A DNA stretch of 10,293 nucleotides from an uncultured Clostridium sp. (GCA_947244675.1 CAMXLV010000056.1:1-10293), one strand, 5' to 3'; positions 1 through 7,472 are shown, numbered from the stretch's first letter. A program made the numbers and translations. The notes: a model not told the origin generated them from the sequence alone.

Positions 1-137
1 AGTAAATATTCAGATGGAAAAAGATGATCAACATCTTGTAAGCCTATGGCTGTTTTCCAAATTAAACTCTTCTCTTTTTGTATTGGTTCTCCTTGAATAA
101 TATATTCTGTTAGTTGTTTTTCAAAAATTTTATCCAT
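1..137 (-). CDS. VbhA-antitoxin-like N-terminus of a Fic-type protein or stand-alone antitoxin (partial)
   Basis: The gene starts at ATG 137 and runs off the left edge after 45 codons. The visible residues contain an EYIIQGEP stretch and then WKTAIGLQDVDHLFPSEYL. This pattern (glycine-glutamate-proline, then a Trp and the IGLQDVD...PSEYL helix) is what I recognise from antitoxin VbhA-like domains. Those occur either as small antitoxins of Fic AMP-transferase toxins or fused to the N-terminus of Fic proteins. In that family the domain holds an inhibitory helix against the Fic active site. The Fic core itself is not in the window, so fused and stand-alone forms cannot be told apart. The start is supported by AGGAAG nine bases upstream and by an extended -10 promoter at 165-173. 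The neighbour is a helix-turn-helix gene on the same strand. Confidence 0.68.
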   Translation of the reverse strand, partial: MDKIFEKQLTEYIIQGEPIQKEKSLIWKTAIGLQDVDHLFPSEYL

Positions 138-164
138 CTGAATTCACTTCCTATCTATACAAAT

Positions 165-173
165 ATTATACCA
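165..173 (-). promoter_or_regulatory. Extended -10 promoter of the VbhA/Fic-type gene
   Basis: On the minus strand the sequence reads TGGTATAAT, a perfect TATAAT with the TG of an extended -10. It lies about 28 bases upstream of the ATG at 137. The -35 region is poor (TTCCAA at 16 bp spacing), as is usual when an extended -10 is present. The promoter lies between the helix-turn-helix gene and the Fic-type gene, so the latter can be transcribed on its own. A small inverted repeat (ACAAGT/ACTTGT, 212-228) sits just upstream, over the stop of the previous gene. It has no T-run and could be an operator, but that is weak. Confidence 0.6.
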
Positions 174-227
174 TTTTTAAGCAAAATTGGAATAGAAACT
201 AGTTGTTATATACAAGTGATTAACTTG

Positions 228-512
228 TTATTTTAATAAATCTTCAATAGTACAATTTAATGCTTTTGCAAGCATTAAAAGAGTATCTCCTTGTGCCTTA
301 GACAAATCATTTTGGCCTTGTTCATAAGATCTAATGGAACGAACATTTACACCACTTAATAAAGCAAACTCTTCTTGAGTAAGCTTTCTTTCTTGACGAA
401 GTGTTTTAAGAGATGAAACAGAAGGAAAACATGCTTCTATTTTCTCTATTGTCTTCATTTCATTTGCCTCATGATATGGATAATATAGAGCCACAAGTTT
501 TCTAAATTGCAT
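228..512 (-). CDS. XRE-family helix-turn-helix protein (possibly N-terminally truncated)
   Basis: A 94-residue frame ends in a clear HTH_3/Cro-CI domain at about residues 36-94: LRQERKLTQEEFALLSGV, then VRSIRSYEQGQ, then LAKALNCTIEDLL. This is the DNA-binding fold of XRE repressors, and small ones of this kind often autoregulate toxin-antitoxin operons. The ATG at 512 has no ribosome binding site and follows an in-frame stop closely. The in-frame ATG at 458 has GAGG eight bases upstream and would give a 76-residue protein that keeps the whole DNA-binding domain, so I think 458 is the likelier start. Residues 1-35 (LYYPYHEAN...IEKI) still look like conserved protein. This suggests the frame is the C-terminal half of a longer ancestral regulator. 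It may regulate itself or the Fic-type gene next to it (inference). Confidence 0.72.
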   Translation of the reverse strand: MQFRKLVALYYPYHEANEMKTIEKIEACFPSVSSLKTLRQERKLTQEEFALLSGVNVRSIRSYEQGQNDLSKAQGDTLLMLAKALNCTIEDLLK

Positions 513-529
513 TACAAAAAAGTATTTCT

Positions 530-658
530 TTAAATGATTTGTTCATATGCCAGTGAGCACTTGCTAATCTCAGCTATTCTAATATTTTTTGTTCTACCAA
601 TTAACATAGTTACCGAATTAACTTTTTCATCCTGTTGAAAAATCTTTAATTCAGCAAA
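530..658 (-). other. Unassigned reading-frame remnant between helicase and HTH gene
   Basis: After the TGA at 659-661 the helicase frame stays open for 42 codons to a TAA at 530-532. It encodes a protein-like stretch including VTMLIGRTKNIRIAEISKC. I do not recognise it. The upstream helicase residues LPEIIMKKN look like a natural C-terminus, so this piece is probably not helicase. It could be a remnant of another gene, perhaps the lost front of the helix-turn-helix gene's ancestor, or simply a chance frame. No ribosome binding site was seen. Confidence 0.25.
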
Positions 659-1414
659 TCAATTTTTCTTCATTATAATCTCTGGCAAAATAATCGCATA
701 CTCGTTACCAAAATCTAATTCCGCTTTATCTATCCATAATACAATATGTTTTATCCTCAAAGCTTTAATGCTATATCCTTTATTTACTAACGATTCAAAA
801 AAACAACTAAAAGCATTTGAAAATTTAAAAAGTTTAGAAATTTTTCCAGATTTTAGAGATCAGTAATCATTGATATAAACCAATTCATCTCCTGAACAAA
901 CAGACAAAATTTCTGCTTTTTTGGATTTGCTTTTGAACATACCCAAATGAATATTACTATGGGTTAATTGTAAAATTAATTCTTCTGGCTCCTTATAGAT
1001 AATGTTATTATAACTTATGTTAGTAAAATTTTTCATATAAGAAAAAATATTTTTATTACAATGAATATAAAGTTCAGTTTTAGCCCTAGTTAATCCCACA
1101 TAAATTTGTCTTTTTTTCTTATCATCATTTAATGATAAGTTACTTAGTAATAAATAAACAATGTCAAATTCATGTCCTTTTGATTTGTGAATAGTTGATA
1201 CTATAACTGGAGATTTCTCATATTCAGAAAAGTCTTCAATTTTAGACTCTTTTACAAACTCAATAAAATCTGTAATATATTTATTGGGATAAAGTTCTGC
1301 ATATTTACCAATAATTCGTTTAACCAAATTAATATCTGTACTCTTAGAATACCTAAAATATAATTCATTTTGTGCGTTATGCCATGTTTCTTCAGAAATT
1401 ATAGGAGATTCTCC
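659..1414 (-). pseudogene. Displaced C-terminal part of the exonuclease-RecQ-UvrD helicase
   Basis: This is the end of the helicase encoded at 1392-5432, continuing one frame over. The first correct codon is GGA at 1414-1412, followed by ESPIISEETWHNAQNELYF. It carries UvrD/Rep superfamily 1 motif V (STIHKSKGHEFD, about 1163-1198) and motif VI (YVGLTRAK, about 1079-1102), the arginine-finger region that the main frame lacks. The frame then meets TGA at 860-862 and continues with convincing protein: SGKISKLFKFS, GYSIKALRIKHIVLWID and finally AIILPEIIMKKN before TGA at 659-661. From memory of related long helicases, an ending of this LPE type is normal. The 659 TGA is therefore probably the true stop and the 860 TGA a nonsense mutation. 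The longest stop-free part (860-1327) has only a TTG without ribosome binding site at its head, so it is unlikely to be translated independently. Confidence 0.85.
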
Positions 1415-4400
1415 ATTTTTTTATAAAATATTTTATCTCTACTAAATTATATAAATTAAAAGATGTATTAGATTGAACTAATGAGGCTTGAATATTGTTC
1501 TTGTTCAATAAGGATAACACTCTTAATGCTTCCTCATTCGTTTGAGTTAAAACTGCAATCGTTTTGTTTTTATAATTTTGAGAAACAATATGTTCTACAA
1601 TCGCATTTTCCATATACTCGGATTTATGTACAACAATTTCTGTGTTTCCAGATTCTTTTCTTACAAAATTAATTGGGTTGGTCTTCATTCTCTTTTCAAT
1701 ATTTTTTACAAACGCATTTGAAAGATCAATAATCTTTTTAACACTTCTATAATTATCTAACAATTCATATTGCTTCCCATTTTCTTTGTGACATATTAGT
1801 TTTTGCATATATTCTGGATTTGCATCTCTAAATTCATATACACATTGATCATCATCTCCAACAGCAATCACTTTCATTTCTGGATTCTTATCAATCAACG
1901 CTTGAATTAAATTATAGTCTTTTTCGTCCATATCCTGAGCTTCATCAATTACTAGTACTACTTTAGTGATTTTTGATGGTTCTGCTTCACCACTATTTAT
2001 TAAAATAGTAGCAGATTCAACAACATTATCAAATTCTTCTGCGTTTCCAAGCTTACCTAATAAATCAAAGCAATAGGAATGGAAAGTTTTAATATCAACA
2101 TAATTCGCTGCGGATCCAATTAATTTTATTAATCTGGTTTTAAATTCATTTGCTGCAGCACGTGAAAAGGTTAACATAAGCAGTTGCTCAGATTTTATAT
2201 CCTCTAACAATAACAAAGAAGCTAGCTTATGAACTAAAACTTTAGTTTTTCCAGAGCCCGGACCTGCAAATACTGCAATATATTGTGAGCAATCATCATC
2301 AATAATCTTTTTTTGAATATCAGACAATTCTCCAAATACTTTGTTATACTTAGCAGGTGTAATAGTTCTTTTTATTTCTCCTTTTTTATCTCCCTCAAAA
2401 TACTTTTTAATAAACCCATCATATTGCAAATGAAAATAATCATGAACAAATTCTAAAGCTTGATTGTAGTCTTTAACCAGCATATTTGCGTATTTTCCTA
2501 CAATATGAATTTGTTCAGTTTTTAATTCATAATGCTCTTTTAATATTTTATAATCTTCATTTTTATACTGAATTTTATTATCCAAGATTAATCTCTTTAT
2601 ATGCATAGCATTATAAAGCACTAAAAATCCGCCTTCAATAGTGATTACTCCTATTTTTGAAAGATAAAGTAATGATTCTTGAATTTCTTCATAAACACAC
2701 TTTTCTGTATTTGAAAATAAATCTAATCTGTTATTATAACCTTCTAATAATTCTACCATTGAAAATGAAACAAAATCACTATCTTCTGTATTTGCTTTAT
2801 TGAATAAATATTCTAATATAAAACTTGCAATATCTATTCTTTTTTCCATTCTTTTTGAAAGTTCTTCTTTTGATGATTTTATTTTGATTTCATAACTATT
2901 CTCTGAAGTTTTTAAAGTTTTTTCTATGTAATTACTTATTGTCCAATAAAATAAAATTGTTTTAATGCTTTTTATCGTTGGTTTGTTAACATTTTCTTTT
3001 ATTGCTGAATCATTTACTTCTTTTAAATCAATAAAATGAGTATTCTCATCAATTTTTTTTAAAATGAATCTTTCCAATGCAATAAATTCTTCAAAATCTG
3101 TTATGATTTTATGCTTTTCATTTGTTTTAATATAAGCCGTCATATCATTTGAATCTGCCAAAATTTTGCATTGCCTCATCTTATCTATCAATGCAATAAC
3201 ATATATTTTATTAATTCCTAATATATCAGCTATATAATCAACTCTAGATTCAGCCTCTGCCTCTTTTAAAAGAAATGTATTTTTACCGGAAATTAAATGA
3301 GAAAGAATGCGAATAGCGTCTGTAGTTTCTGTTTCAGAAAATAAACCAGATTTTTCTATAATCTTTCTTGCATCTATAAGATTTTTTACATGTATACTAG
3401 TTGCAAAAATTCTTGGAGAATTAAGACCTCTGCTGATATACCCTGCTTGCTCAAGTGCTGCAATAGCAGTTCTAACACTTGTTTCTATATTCACAATATC
3501 TTCATCCCAACCTGCACATCTTGCAAGTTCCAATGCTGAGCATGTAAAAGAATTGTTTTTAGAAGACATCGTTTTAATTGCTTTCCAAATCTGTCTAATA
3601 TTCGCAATAGATAATTTGGTTTGCTTCAAAAGCAAAAAATGCTTATCTAAATCATCTTCATTAAAAAATACGATACATTCTGCCTGAATGTTTTCATTTC
3701 TCCCAGCTCGACCTGATTCTTGAACGTAATTCTCTAATGAGTCTGATATTTCATAATGGACCACTAATTTCACATCAGATTTATTTACTCCCATTCCAAA
3801 AGCTGATGTTGCGACCATAACTTGAATTTCATTATTGATAAATGCCTCTTGATTTTCCACCTTATCATTTTTATCCATTTTACCATTAAAGGCTAAAGCA
3901 CTGATGCCATCTTGGTTTAACTTTTCTGCAATCTTATGAGTTTTCTTTGTGGTAGACACATAAACTATCGTTGGACAATTCCTATCTTGAATAATCTCTC
4001 GTAAAGATTTATATTTTTCATCTTCTGTTTCTTTTAGTTCAACTTTATAATGAAGATTCTTTCTTTCAGCAGCGGTTGCAAAAATTTCCAGAGAAATATC
4101 TAATTTTTCTTTAAAATAGTCACAAATATCTGTAATGACTTTTTGCTTTGCAGTTGCAGTAAAGCAAGAAATTGGAATATTATAATCCAAACTTTTTAAT
4201 TCTTGTAAATGCTTAATGAAATCTGCTATATAAAGGTAATCCACTCTAAAATCTTGTCCCCATGAAGAAAAGCAGTGTGCCTCATCAATCACAAAGCGAA
4301 TAATGTTTCTAGAAAGTAGCATTTTTTCTATTGTCTTACTTCTCAACAACTCAGGAGAAATATATAATATAGAAACATCTCCACTGAATACACGCTCTAT

Positions 4401-5432
4401 TGCATTTTGGCGTTCAATTGGATTTAGCATTCCATTTATAGTTACTGCTGATGTAATATTAACTTTTTCTAATCCATCTACTTGATCTTTCATTAAAGAT
4501 TGCAATGGCGATATGACCACTGTTAAGCCCTTTGAAGTTTCACCTGCAATCAATGCAGGCAGCTGGAAGGTAAGAGATTTCCCACCACCAGTTGGAAATA
4601 CCGCAAGTAATGACTTCCCATTTACAGCAGCTTGAACAGCATTTTCCTGCAGCTTTTCTCCATTGTAAGTTCTAAAGTTTTTATAGCCAAAAATTTCTTC
4701 TAATCTATTATGAATATTAAATTTTGAATTACAATATTTACACCCCTGTTTACAAGCAACACCCCTTAACGCTTTAAAAACTTTGTCTATTTTAGGAAAA
4801 TTCACTTGTACCCATGGTGATACTACCTCGTTTTTTTCTCCAGTGGAGATTAGTGCAAGTGCATAAGCTAATTCAACAGGATAAGCAAAAATTAAAGAAT
4901 CCAAGTCACAATTAGTGCAAATATCATTTTTAAAATAAACACTTATATCTTTTTTTAAATTCCAGCTTTTATTCCACTTGACATACTCAAAAAAACCTAT
5001 AAATTTATCCTGTTCAAATAATAATGTTCCAAAAATACTTTTCAAAAGCTTAGGTAATCGTTCAAAAGCATCTAATTCACAATTAAATAAATCTCTAGTT
5101 TTTTTACAATCATTCAAAGGATTATTCAATTCATCTATTATAACTTTATCATCCTTTAAAAGATTATGATGTATCTTTTTAGGATAGATTAAAGGTGAAA
5201 TACATAAAGTATCGATAAAAACATATTTTTCTTGCAGCAATTGAGATTTAAAATATTTTGCATCATGTACTATAATATTATGTCCACAAATAAAATAATT
5301 TTCCTTTATAAATTTTAAAAAAATATGCATTTCTTTACCATGATAGTAAGCCTCAGTATCTCTTAGTGCAGCAATATCAGCAATTTTTTTATTTTGGTTT
5401 AATTCTAAATCTACAAACACTATAGATTTCAT
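1392..5432 (-). CDS. DnaQ-like exonuclease / RecQ / UvrD fusion helicase, frameshifted near its 3' end
   Basis: This is a giant DNA-processing enzyme. Domains in order, numbered from ATG 5432: a DEDD 3'-5' exonuclease (FVDLELN at about 6-12, CGHNIIVHDAKYF at about 49-61, NPLNDCKKTRDLF at about 104-116). Next comes a Cys region (CTNC at about 172, CKQGCKYC at about 227) that may bind zinc. A RecQ-type superfamily 2 helicase follows (Walker A FPTGGGKS at about 279, DEAH at about 383, QESGRAGRN at about 571), then winged-helix-like linkers at about 610-1000. Last is a UvrD/Rep superfamily 1 helicase (AGPGSGKT at about 1056, IDEAQD at about 1162, GDDDQCVYEFRDA at about 1192, LDNYRS at about 1225). 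The frame is lost at the A7 run 1416-1422 and stops at 1392, removing motifs V and VI. The corrected protein would be about 1590 residues. ATG 5432 is preferred over ATG 5447 because GGGAGG lies seven bases upstream of it. It starts two bases after the MATE stop, so the two genes are probably co-transcribed and coupled. Roles in repair or defence are inference. Confidence 0.9.
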   Translation of the reverse strand: MKSIVFVDLELNQNKKIADIAALRDTEAYYHGKEMHIFLKFIKENYFICGHNIIVHDAKYFKSQLLQEKYVFIDTLCISPLIYPKKIHHNLLKDDKVIIDELNNPLNDCKKTRDLFNCELDAFERLPKLLKSIFGTLLFEQDKFIGFFEYVKWNKSWNLKKDISVYFKNDICTNCDLDSLIFAYPVELAYALALISTGEKNEVVSPWVQVNFPKIDKVFKALRGVACKQGCKYCNSKFNIHNRLEEIFGYKNFRTYNGEKLQENAVQAAVNGKSLLAVFPTGGGKSLTFQLPALIAGETSKGLTVVISPLQSLMKDQVDGLEKVNITSAVTINGMLNPIERQNAIERVFSGDVSILYISPELLRSKTIEKMLLSRNIIRFVIDEAHCFSSWGQDFRVDYLYIADFIKHLQELKSLDYNIPISCFTATAKQKVITDICDYFKEKLDISLEIFATAAERKNLHYKVELKETEDEKYKSLREIIQDRNCPTIVYVSTTKKTHKIAEKLNQDGISALAFNGKMDKNDKVENQEAFINNEIQVMVATSAFGMGVNKSDVKLVVHYEISDSLENYVQESGRAGRNENIQAECIVFFNEDDLDKHFLLLKQTKLSIANIRQIWKAIKTMSSKNNSFTCSALELARCAGWDEDIVNIETSVRTAIAALEQAGYISRGLNSPRIFATSIHVKNLIDARKIIEKSGLFSETETTDAIRILSHLISGKNTFLLKEAEAESRVDYIADILGINKIYVIALIDKMRQCKILADSNDMTAYIKTNEKHKIITDFEEFIALERFILKKIDENTHFIDLKEVNDSAIKENVNKPTIKSIKTILFYWTISNYIEKTLKTSENSYEIKIKSSKEELSKRMEKRIDIASFILEYLFNKANTEDSDFVSFSMVELLEGYNNRLDLFSNTEKCVYEEIQESLLYLSKIGVITIEGGFLVLYNAMHIKRLILDNKIQYKNEDYKILKEHYELKTEQIHIVGKYANMLVKDYNQALEFVHDYFHLQYDGFIKKYFEGDKKGEIKRTITPAKYNKVFGELSDIQKKIIDDDCSQYIAVFAGPGSGKTKVLVHKLASLLLLEDIKSEQLLMLTFSRAAANEFKTRLIKLIGSAANYVDIKTFHSYCFDLLGKLGNAEEFDNVVESATILINSGEAEPSKITKVVLVIDEAQDMDEKDYNLIQALIDKNPEMKVIAVGDDDQCVYEFRDANPEYMQKLICHKENGKQYELLDNYRSVKKIIDLSNAFVKNIEKRMKTNPINFVRKESGNTEIVVHKSEYMENAIVEHIVSQNYKNKTIAVLTQTNEEALRVLSLLNKNNIQASLVQSNTSFNLYNLVEIKYFIKKWRISYNF

Positions 5433-5434
5433 AT

Positions 5435-6766
5435 TCATTCCTCCCATTTTAATTTGAAATCAACTCTTATATTTTCTTTCTTTAACATTCTAATATATAG
5501 AATCATAGTTGGAATAAAATCTAATGTCATACCAATTCCAAACATTAAGGCTATCCCTAATAATGTTGGAACAAATACACCTGTTAAATATAATATAAAC
5601 ATTATTCCATAATAAAACCCATCGATACATAAAGATTGAATCAGCATATAATTTGTTTTGCCCAGTCCATAAAATGTACTATCAAAGATACAACTATTAA
5701 ATAGAAAGGTAATATAAAAACCTATTTCAATCAAGACTATATTAAATACAGTTTCATAATTTTCAACATTCATAACATACTGTAAGAATGGCTTCCAAAT
5801 AGGAATGCTTAAAAGATACAAACTAGCAAAAATACTAGTTAAAATTAGATAACCAAAGGTTTTATTTTGGATGTTATCTTTATTCTCTCCAACTTCTTTT
5901 TTTACCAAGTCTGCTAGTGCTAATCCTGGCAGTAATAACCAATTCCATATAAAACCATTTGCCAACCAATAATTTCCTTGTTCGGAAACGACATTGGTCA
6001 TACGAACAACCATAACCATAAAAGCTAAATTTCTTAAAAAAGATTCAATTCCTGAATATTTCCCAACCTTGAACCAATCTTTTAACCAGCTAAAGCTCCA
6101 TTTTGTTTTAGAAAATAGATTAATATTTTCATGAAGTAATAAGATTGAAATAATGACTAATACCGCATTCACAATCATATTTGAAAATGCTATACCATTT
6201 ACTCCTAGTTTTGCTGAAACATCCAAATTACTTACTAGGAATGTGTCTAATAGAACAGATAAAAGCATTTGTACGCCTAAAACAATATAGAGATGCTTGT
6301 CCTTTTTCATTGTTACTAATACTAATGACATAAATCTCCATAGAGTTGAAAAAAGCGCTGCAATCGTTTCTAAACGGACATATGTCACAGTAGCATCCAC
6401 TAAAACATCTTCTTGAGCCATTAAAACTACCAATGGTCTAGCACAAGAAATGATGACTATAGAAACTAGTAAATAAATTCCTGCAGTGACTACAAGTCCT
6501 GTTCTTACTTTATTAGCCAGTTCTTCTTTATTCATTAAAGATTTTCCTAGTAGAAAAAACAATGGCAAGATTAAAGCCTCTTGAATGACTTCATAAAATA
6601 GATTTACCCATTGAAGCTGACTAGCAATATTAATTCCATTATCACTGGGCATATTTCCTAAAAAGAAAAATCTTACTGTTTGATAAACTGTTGGTAGTAG
6701 CATGGTAGCAAGTATAGCTATCCATAGTCTAAAATTTACAGTTTTTAAAGCTCTTACAACTTTCAT
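5435..6766 (-). CDS. MATE-family transporter
   Basis: This is a 443-residue polytopic membrane protein. Its hydrophobic segments are spread over the whole length in about twelve blocks, the usual size and shape of MATE (NorM/DinF-type) cation-coupled efflux transporters, which export drugs, metabolites or lipids across the cytoplasmic membrane. Recognisable features are the N-terminal LWIAILATMLLPTVYQ helix, the two-lobed repeat, and the central lobe starting near SWLKDWFKVGKYSGIESF (about residue 226). The substrate cannot be read from sequence. The start at 6766 is fixed by GGGAGG five bases upstream. The stop is two bases from the start of the giant helicase, and the helicase's ribosome binding site lies inside the last codons of this gene. 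A transporter coupled to a DNA helicase is an unexpected pairing. Confidence 0.85.
   Translation of the reverse strand: MKVVRALKTVNFRLWIAILATMLLPTVYQTVRFFFLGNMPSDNGINIASQLQWVNLFYEVIQEALILPLFFLLGKSLMNKEELANKVRTGLVVTAGIYLLVSIVIISCARPLVVLMAQEDVLVDATVTYVRLETIAALFSTLWRFMSLVLVTMKKDKHLYIVLGVQMLLSVLLDTFLVSNLDVSAKLGVNGIAFSNMIVNAVLVIISILLLHENINLFSKTKWSFSWLKDWFKVGKYSGIESFLRNLAFMVMVVRMTNVVSEQGNYWLANGFIWNWLLLPGLALADLVKKEVGENKDNIQNKTFGYLILTSIFASLYLLSIPIWKPFLQYVMNVENYETVFNIVLIEIGFYITFLFNSCIFDSTFYGLGKTNYMLIQSLCIDGFYYGIMFILYLTGVFVPTLLGIALMFGIGMTLDFIPTMILYIRMLKKENIRVDFKLKWEE
5440..5445 (-). promoter_or_regulatory. Ribosome binding site that sets the helicase start
   Basis: GGGAGG on the minus strand lies within the last codons of the MATE gene and seven bases before ATG 5432. 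An upstream ATG at 5447 overlaps this motif and another at 5438 is too close to it, so 5432 is the functional start. The layout implies translational coupling with the transporter. Confidence 0.75.
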
Positions 6767-6801
6767 TTTAACCTCCCAAATTTTCGCCTTAGTAATTAAA
6801 A

Positions 6802-6807
6802 ATTATA
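6802..6807 (-). promoter_or_regulatory. Candidate -10 box for the MATE-helicase operon
   Basis: A perfect TATAAT on the minus strand lies about 36 bases upstream of ATG 6766, giving a plausible short leader. The -35 is weak (TTCAAG at 19 bp). An alternative lies further up: TTGGAA, 16 bp, then TGGTAAAAT, located within the tandem repeats at 6853-6914. Only one of these need be used. Confidence 0.4.
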
Positions 6808-6852
6808 AATTTATTTAGAATATTTACTTGAATAAACCACTTATTTAAATGA

Positions 6853-6914
6853 TTTTTTCCGATTTTCCAATAATATTTTACCATTTTTTTCCGTTTTTCC
6901 AAATAATTTTAACC
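6853..6914 (-). repeat. Two tandem about 30-bp repeats upstream of the MATE-helicase operon
   Basis: Two copies (6853-6882 and 6885-6914) match at about 24 of 30 positions, with a 32-bp period, about three helical turns. On the minus strand each contains TTGGAAAA, then A or T, then CGGAAAAAA. The distal copy's TTGGAA together with the proximal copy's TAAAAT forms a candidate promoter. The arrangement resembles paired regulator sites, but no regulator can be named. Confidence 0.5.
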
Positions 6915-6997
6915 TTTATGTTTTATTTTCTAAAAAATAGTAGCATGAAAGATTGTTGACTATTTATTGACAAAGCTATTGCTGGATTTATATCTAT

Positions 6998-7417
6998 GTG
7001 CATAAACTTTTGTTTCACATTTTTGAGCAATCGTTTTTATATTTTATTTTAAATGATCCAGATAAAAATATAATGACTTCCATTCTTAATGATGATGACG
7101 AGGAATATCAAAGGCTTCACTCTCTTATTCCTGATTTTGGTCCTTCTCCTAGTATTGATATTGAAAAAACATTTGAACTTATTCCAAACAAAGATAAACA
7201 GTTTTTATTGATGAACTTAAAAAAACTCTCTTTAGAGAAATGATTATTCTTAAATGCCTTAAATATGGTTATGAGGAAAAGGTTGAATACGATTTCGTAG
7301 AAGAATCTTGGTTTAGTGGGCCTTACCCTATGTTCTTACTGTGATGTGGATGTCTTCATTCCTATTGATATTTACAACATTATTAATTTTATCCTTTTGT
7401 CCAACTTCCTTATCTAG
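6998..7417 (+). pseudogene. Frameshifted small zinc-ribbon protein gene
   Basis: Three overlapping frame pieces form one ancestral protein. The first (6998-7243, GTG with no ribosome binding site) contains NDDDEEYQRLHSLIPDFGPS and ends NKDKQ, then an abnormal tail. From 7201 the frame one base back reads VFIDELKKTLFREMIILKC and continues as YGYEEKVEYDFVEESWFSG to a TGA at 7342-7344. A third frame then reads LTLCSYCDVDVFIPIDIYN and ends at TAG 7415-7417. The ancestral protein had a two-knuckle zinc ribbon; here the first knuckle is C-x2-Y instead of C-x2-C, while CSYC is intact. At least two frameshifts (near 7199-7203 and between about 7300 and 7330) and a lost cysteine show it is not functional. 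The function of the intact family is unknown to me. It is the only plus-strand gene remnant here. Confidence 0.7.
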
Positions 7418-7472
7418 GCTTTTTCTCATTCCTCTTTCTTTTTATTCCTATTTTTCTAATTTACTATAAAAA

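Noticed and set aside
212..228. ACAAGT/ACTTGT inverted repeat as a terminator for the helix-turn-helix gene
   Set aside because: The stem is only six A/T-rich base pairs and no T-run follows on the minus strand.
659..862. TGA read as tryptophan (alternative genetic code), which would join the helicase pieces
   Set aside because: The long helicase, MATE, regulator and recombinase frames contain no internal TGA and use TGG for Trp. The genes at 5435 and 860 also end in TGA, and the A7 frameshift would remain.
860..1327. Independent small helicase-like gene
   Set aside because: Its first codon is TTG without ribosome binding site, and the frame extends upstream with helicase sequence to the A7 run. 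It is a fragment of the large gene.
1412..1430. Programmed -1 ribosomal frameshift at A-AAA-AAA
   Set aside because: A -1 shift leads to a stop after five codons; the downstream helicase frame is +1. A programmed +1 site has no support here.
3307..3687. Plus-strand open frame of 126 codons inside the helicase gene, and other plus-strand frames within 1481-5169 and 7908-8387
   Set aside because: They are antisense shadows of strongly supported minus-strand genes, without ribosome binding sites or recognisable domains.
6967..6994. Plus-strand promoter TTGACA, 16 bp, TATATC before the zinc-ribbon pseudogene
   Set aside because: The transcript would start at or after the presumed GTG at 6998, so it does not fit the frame. 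It may be chance in AT-rich sequence.
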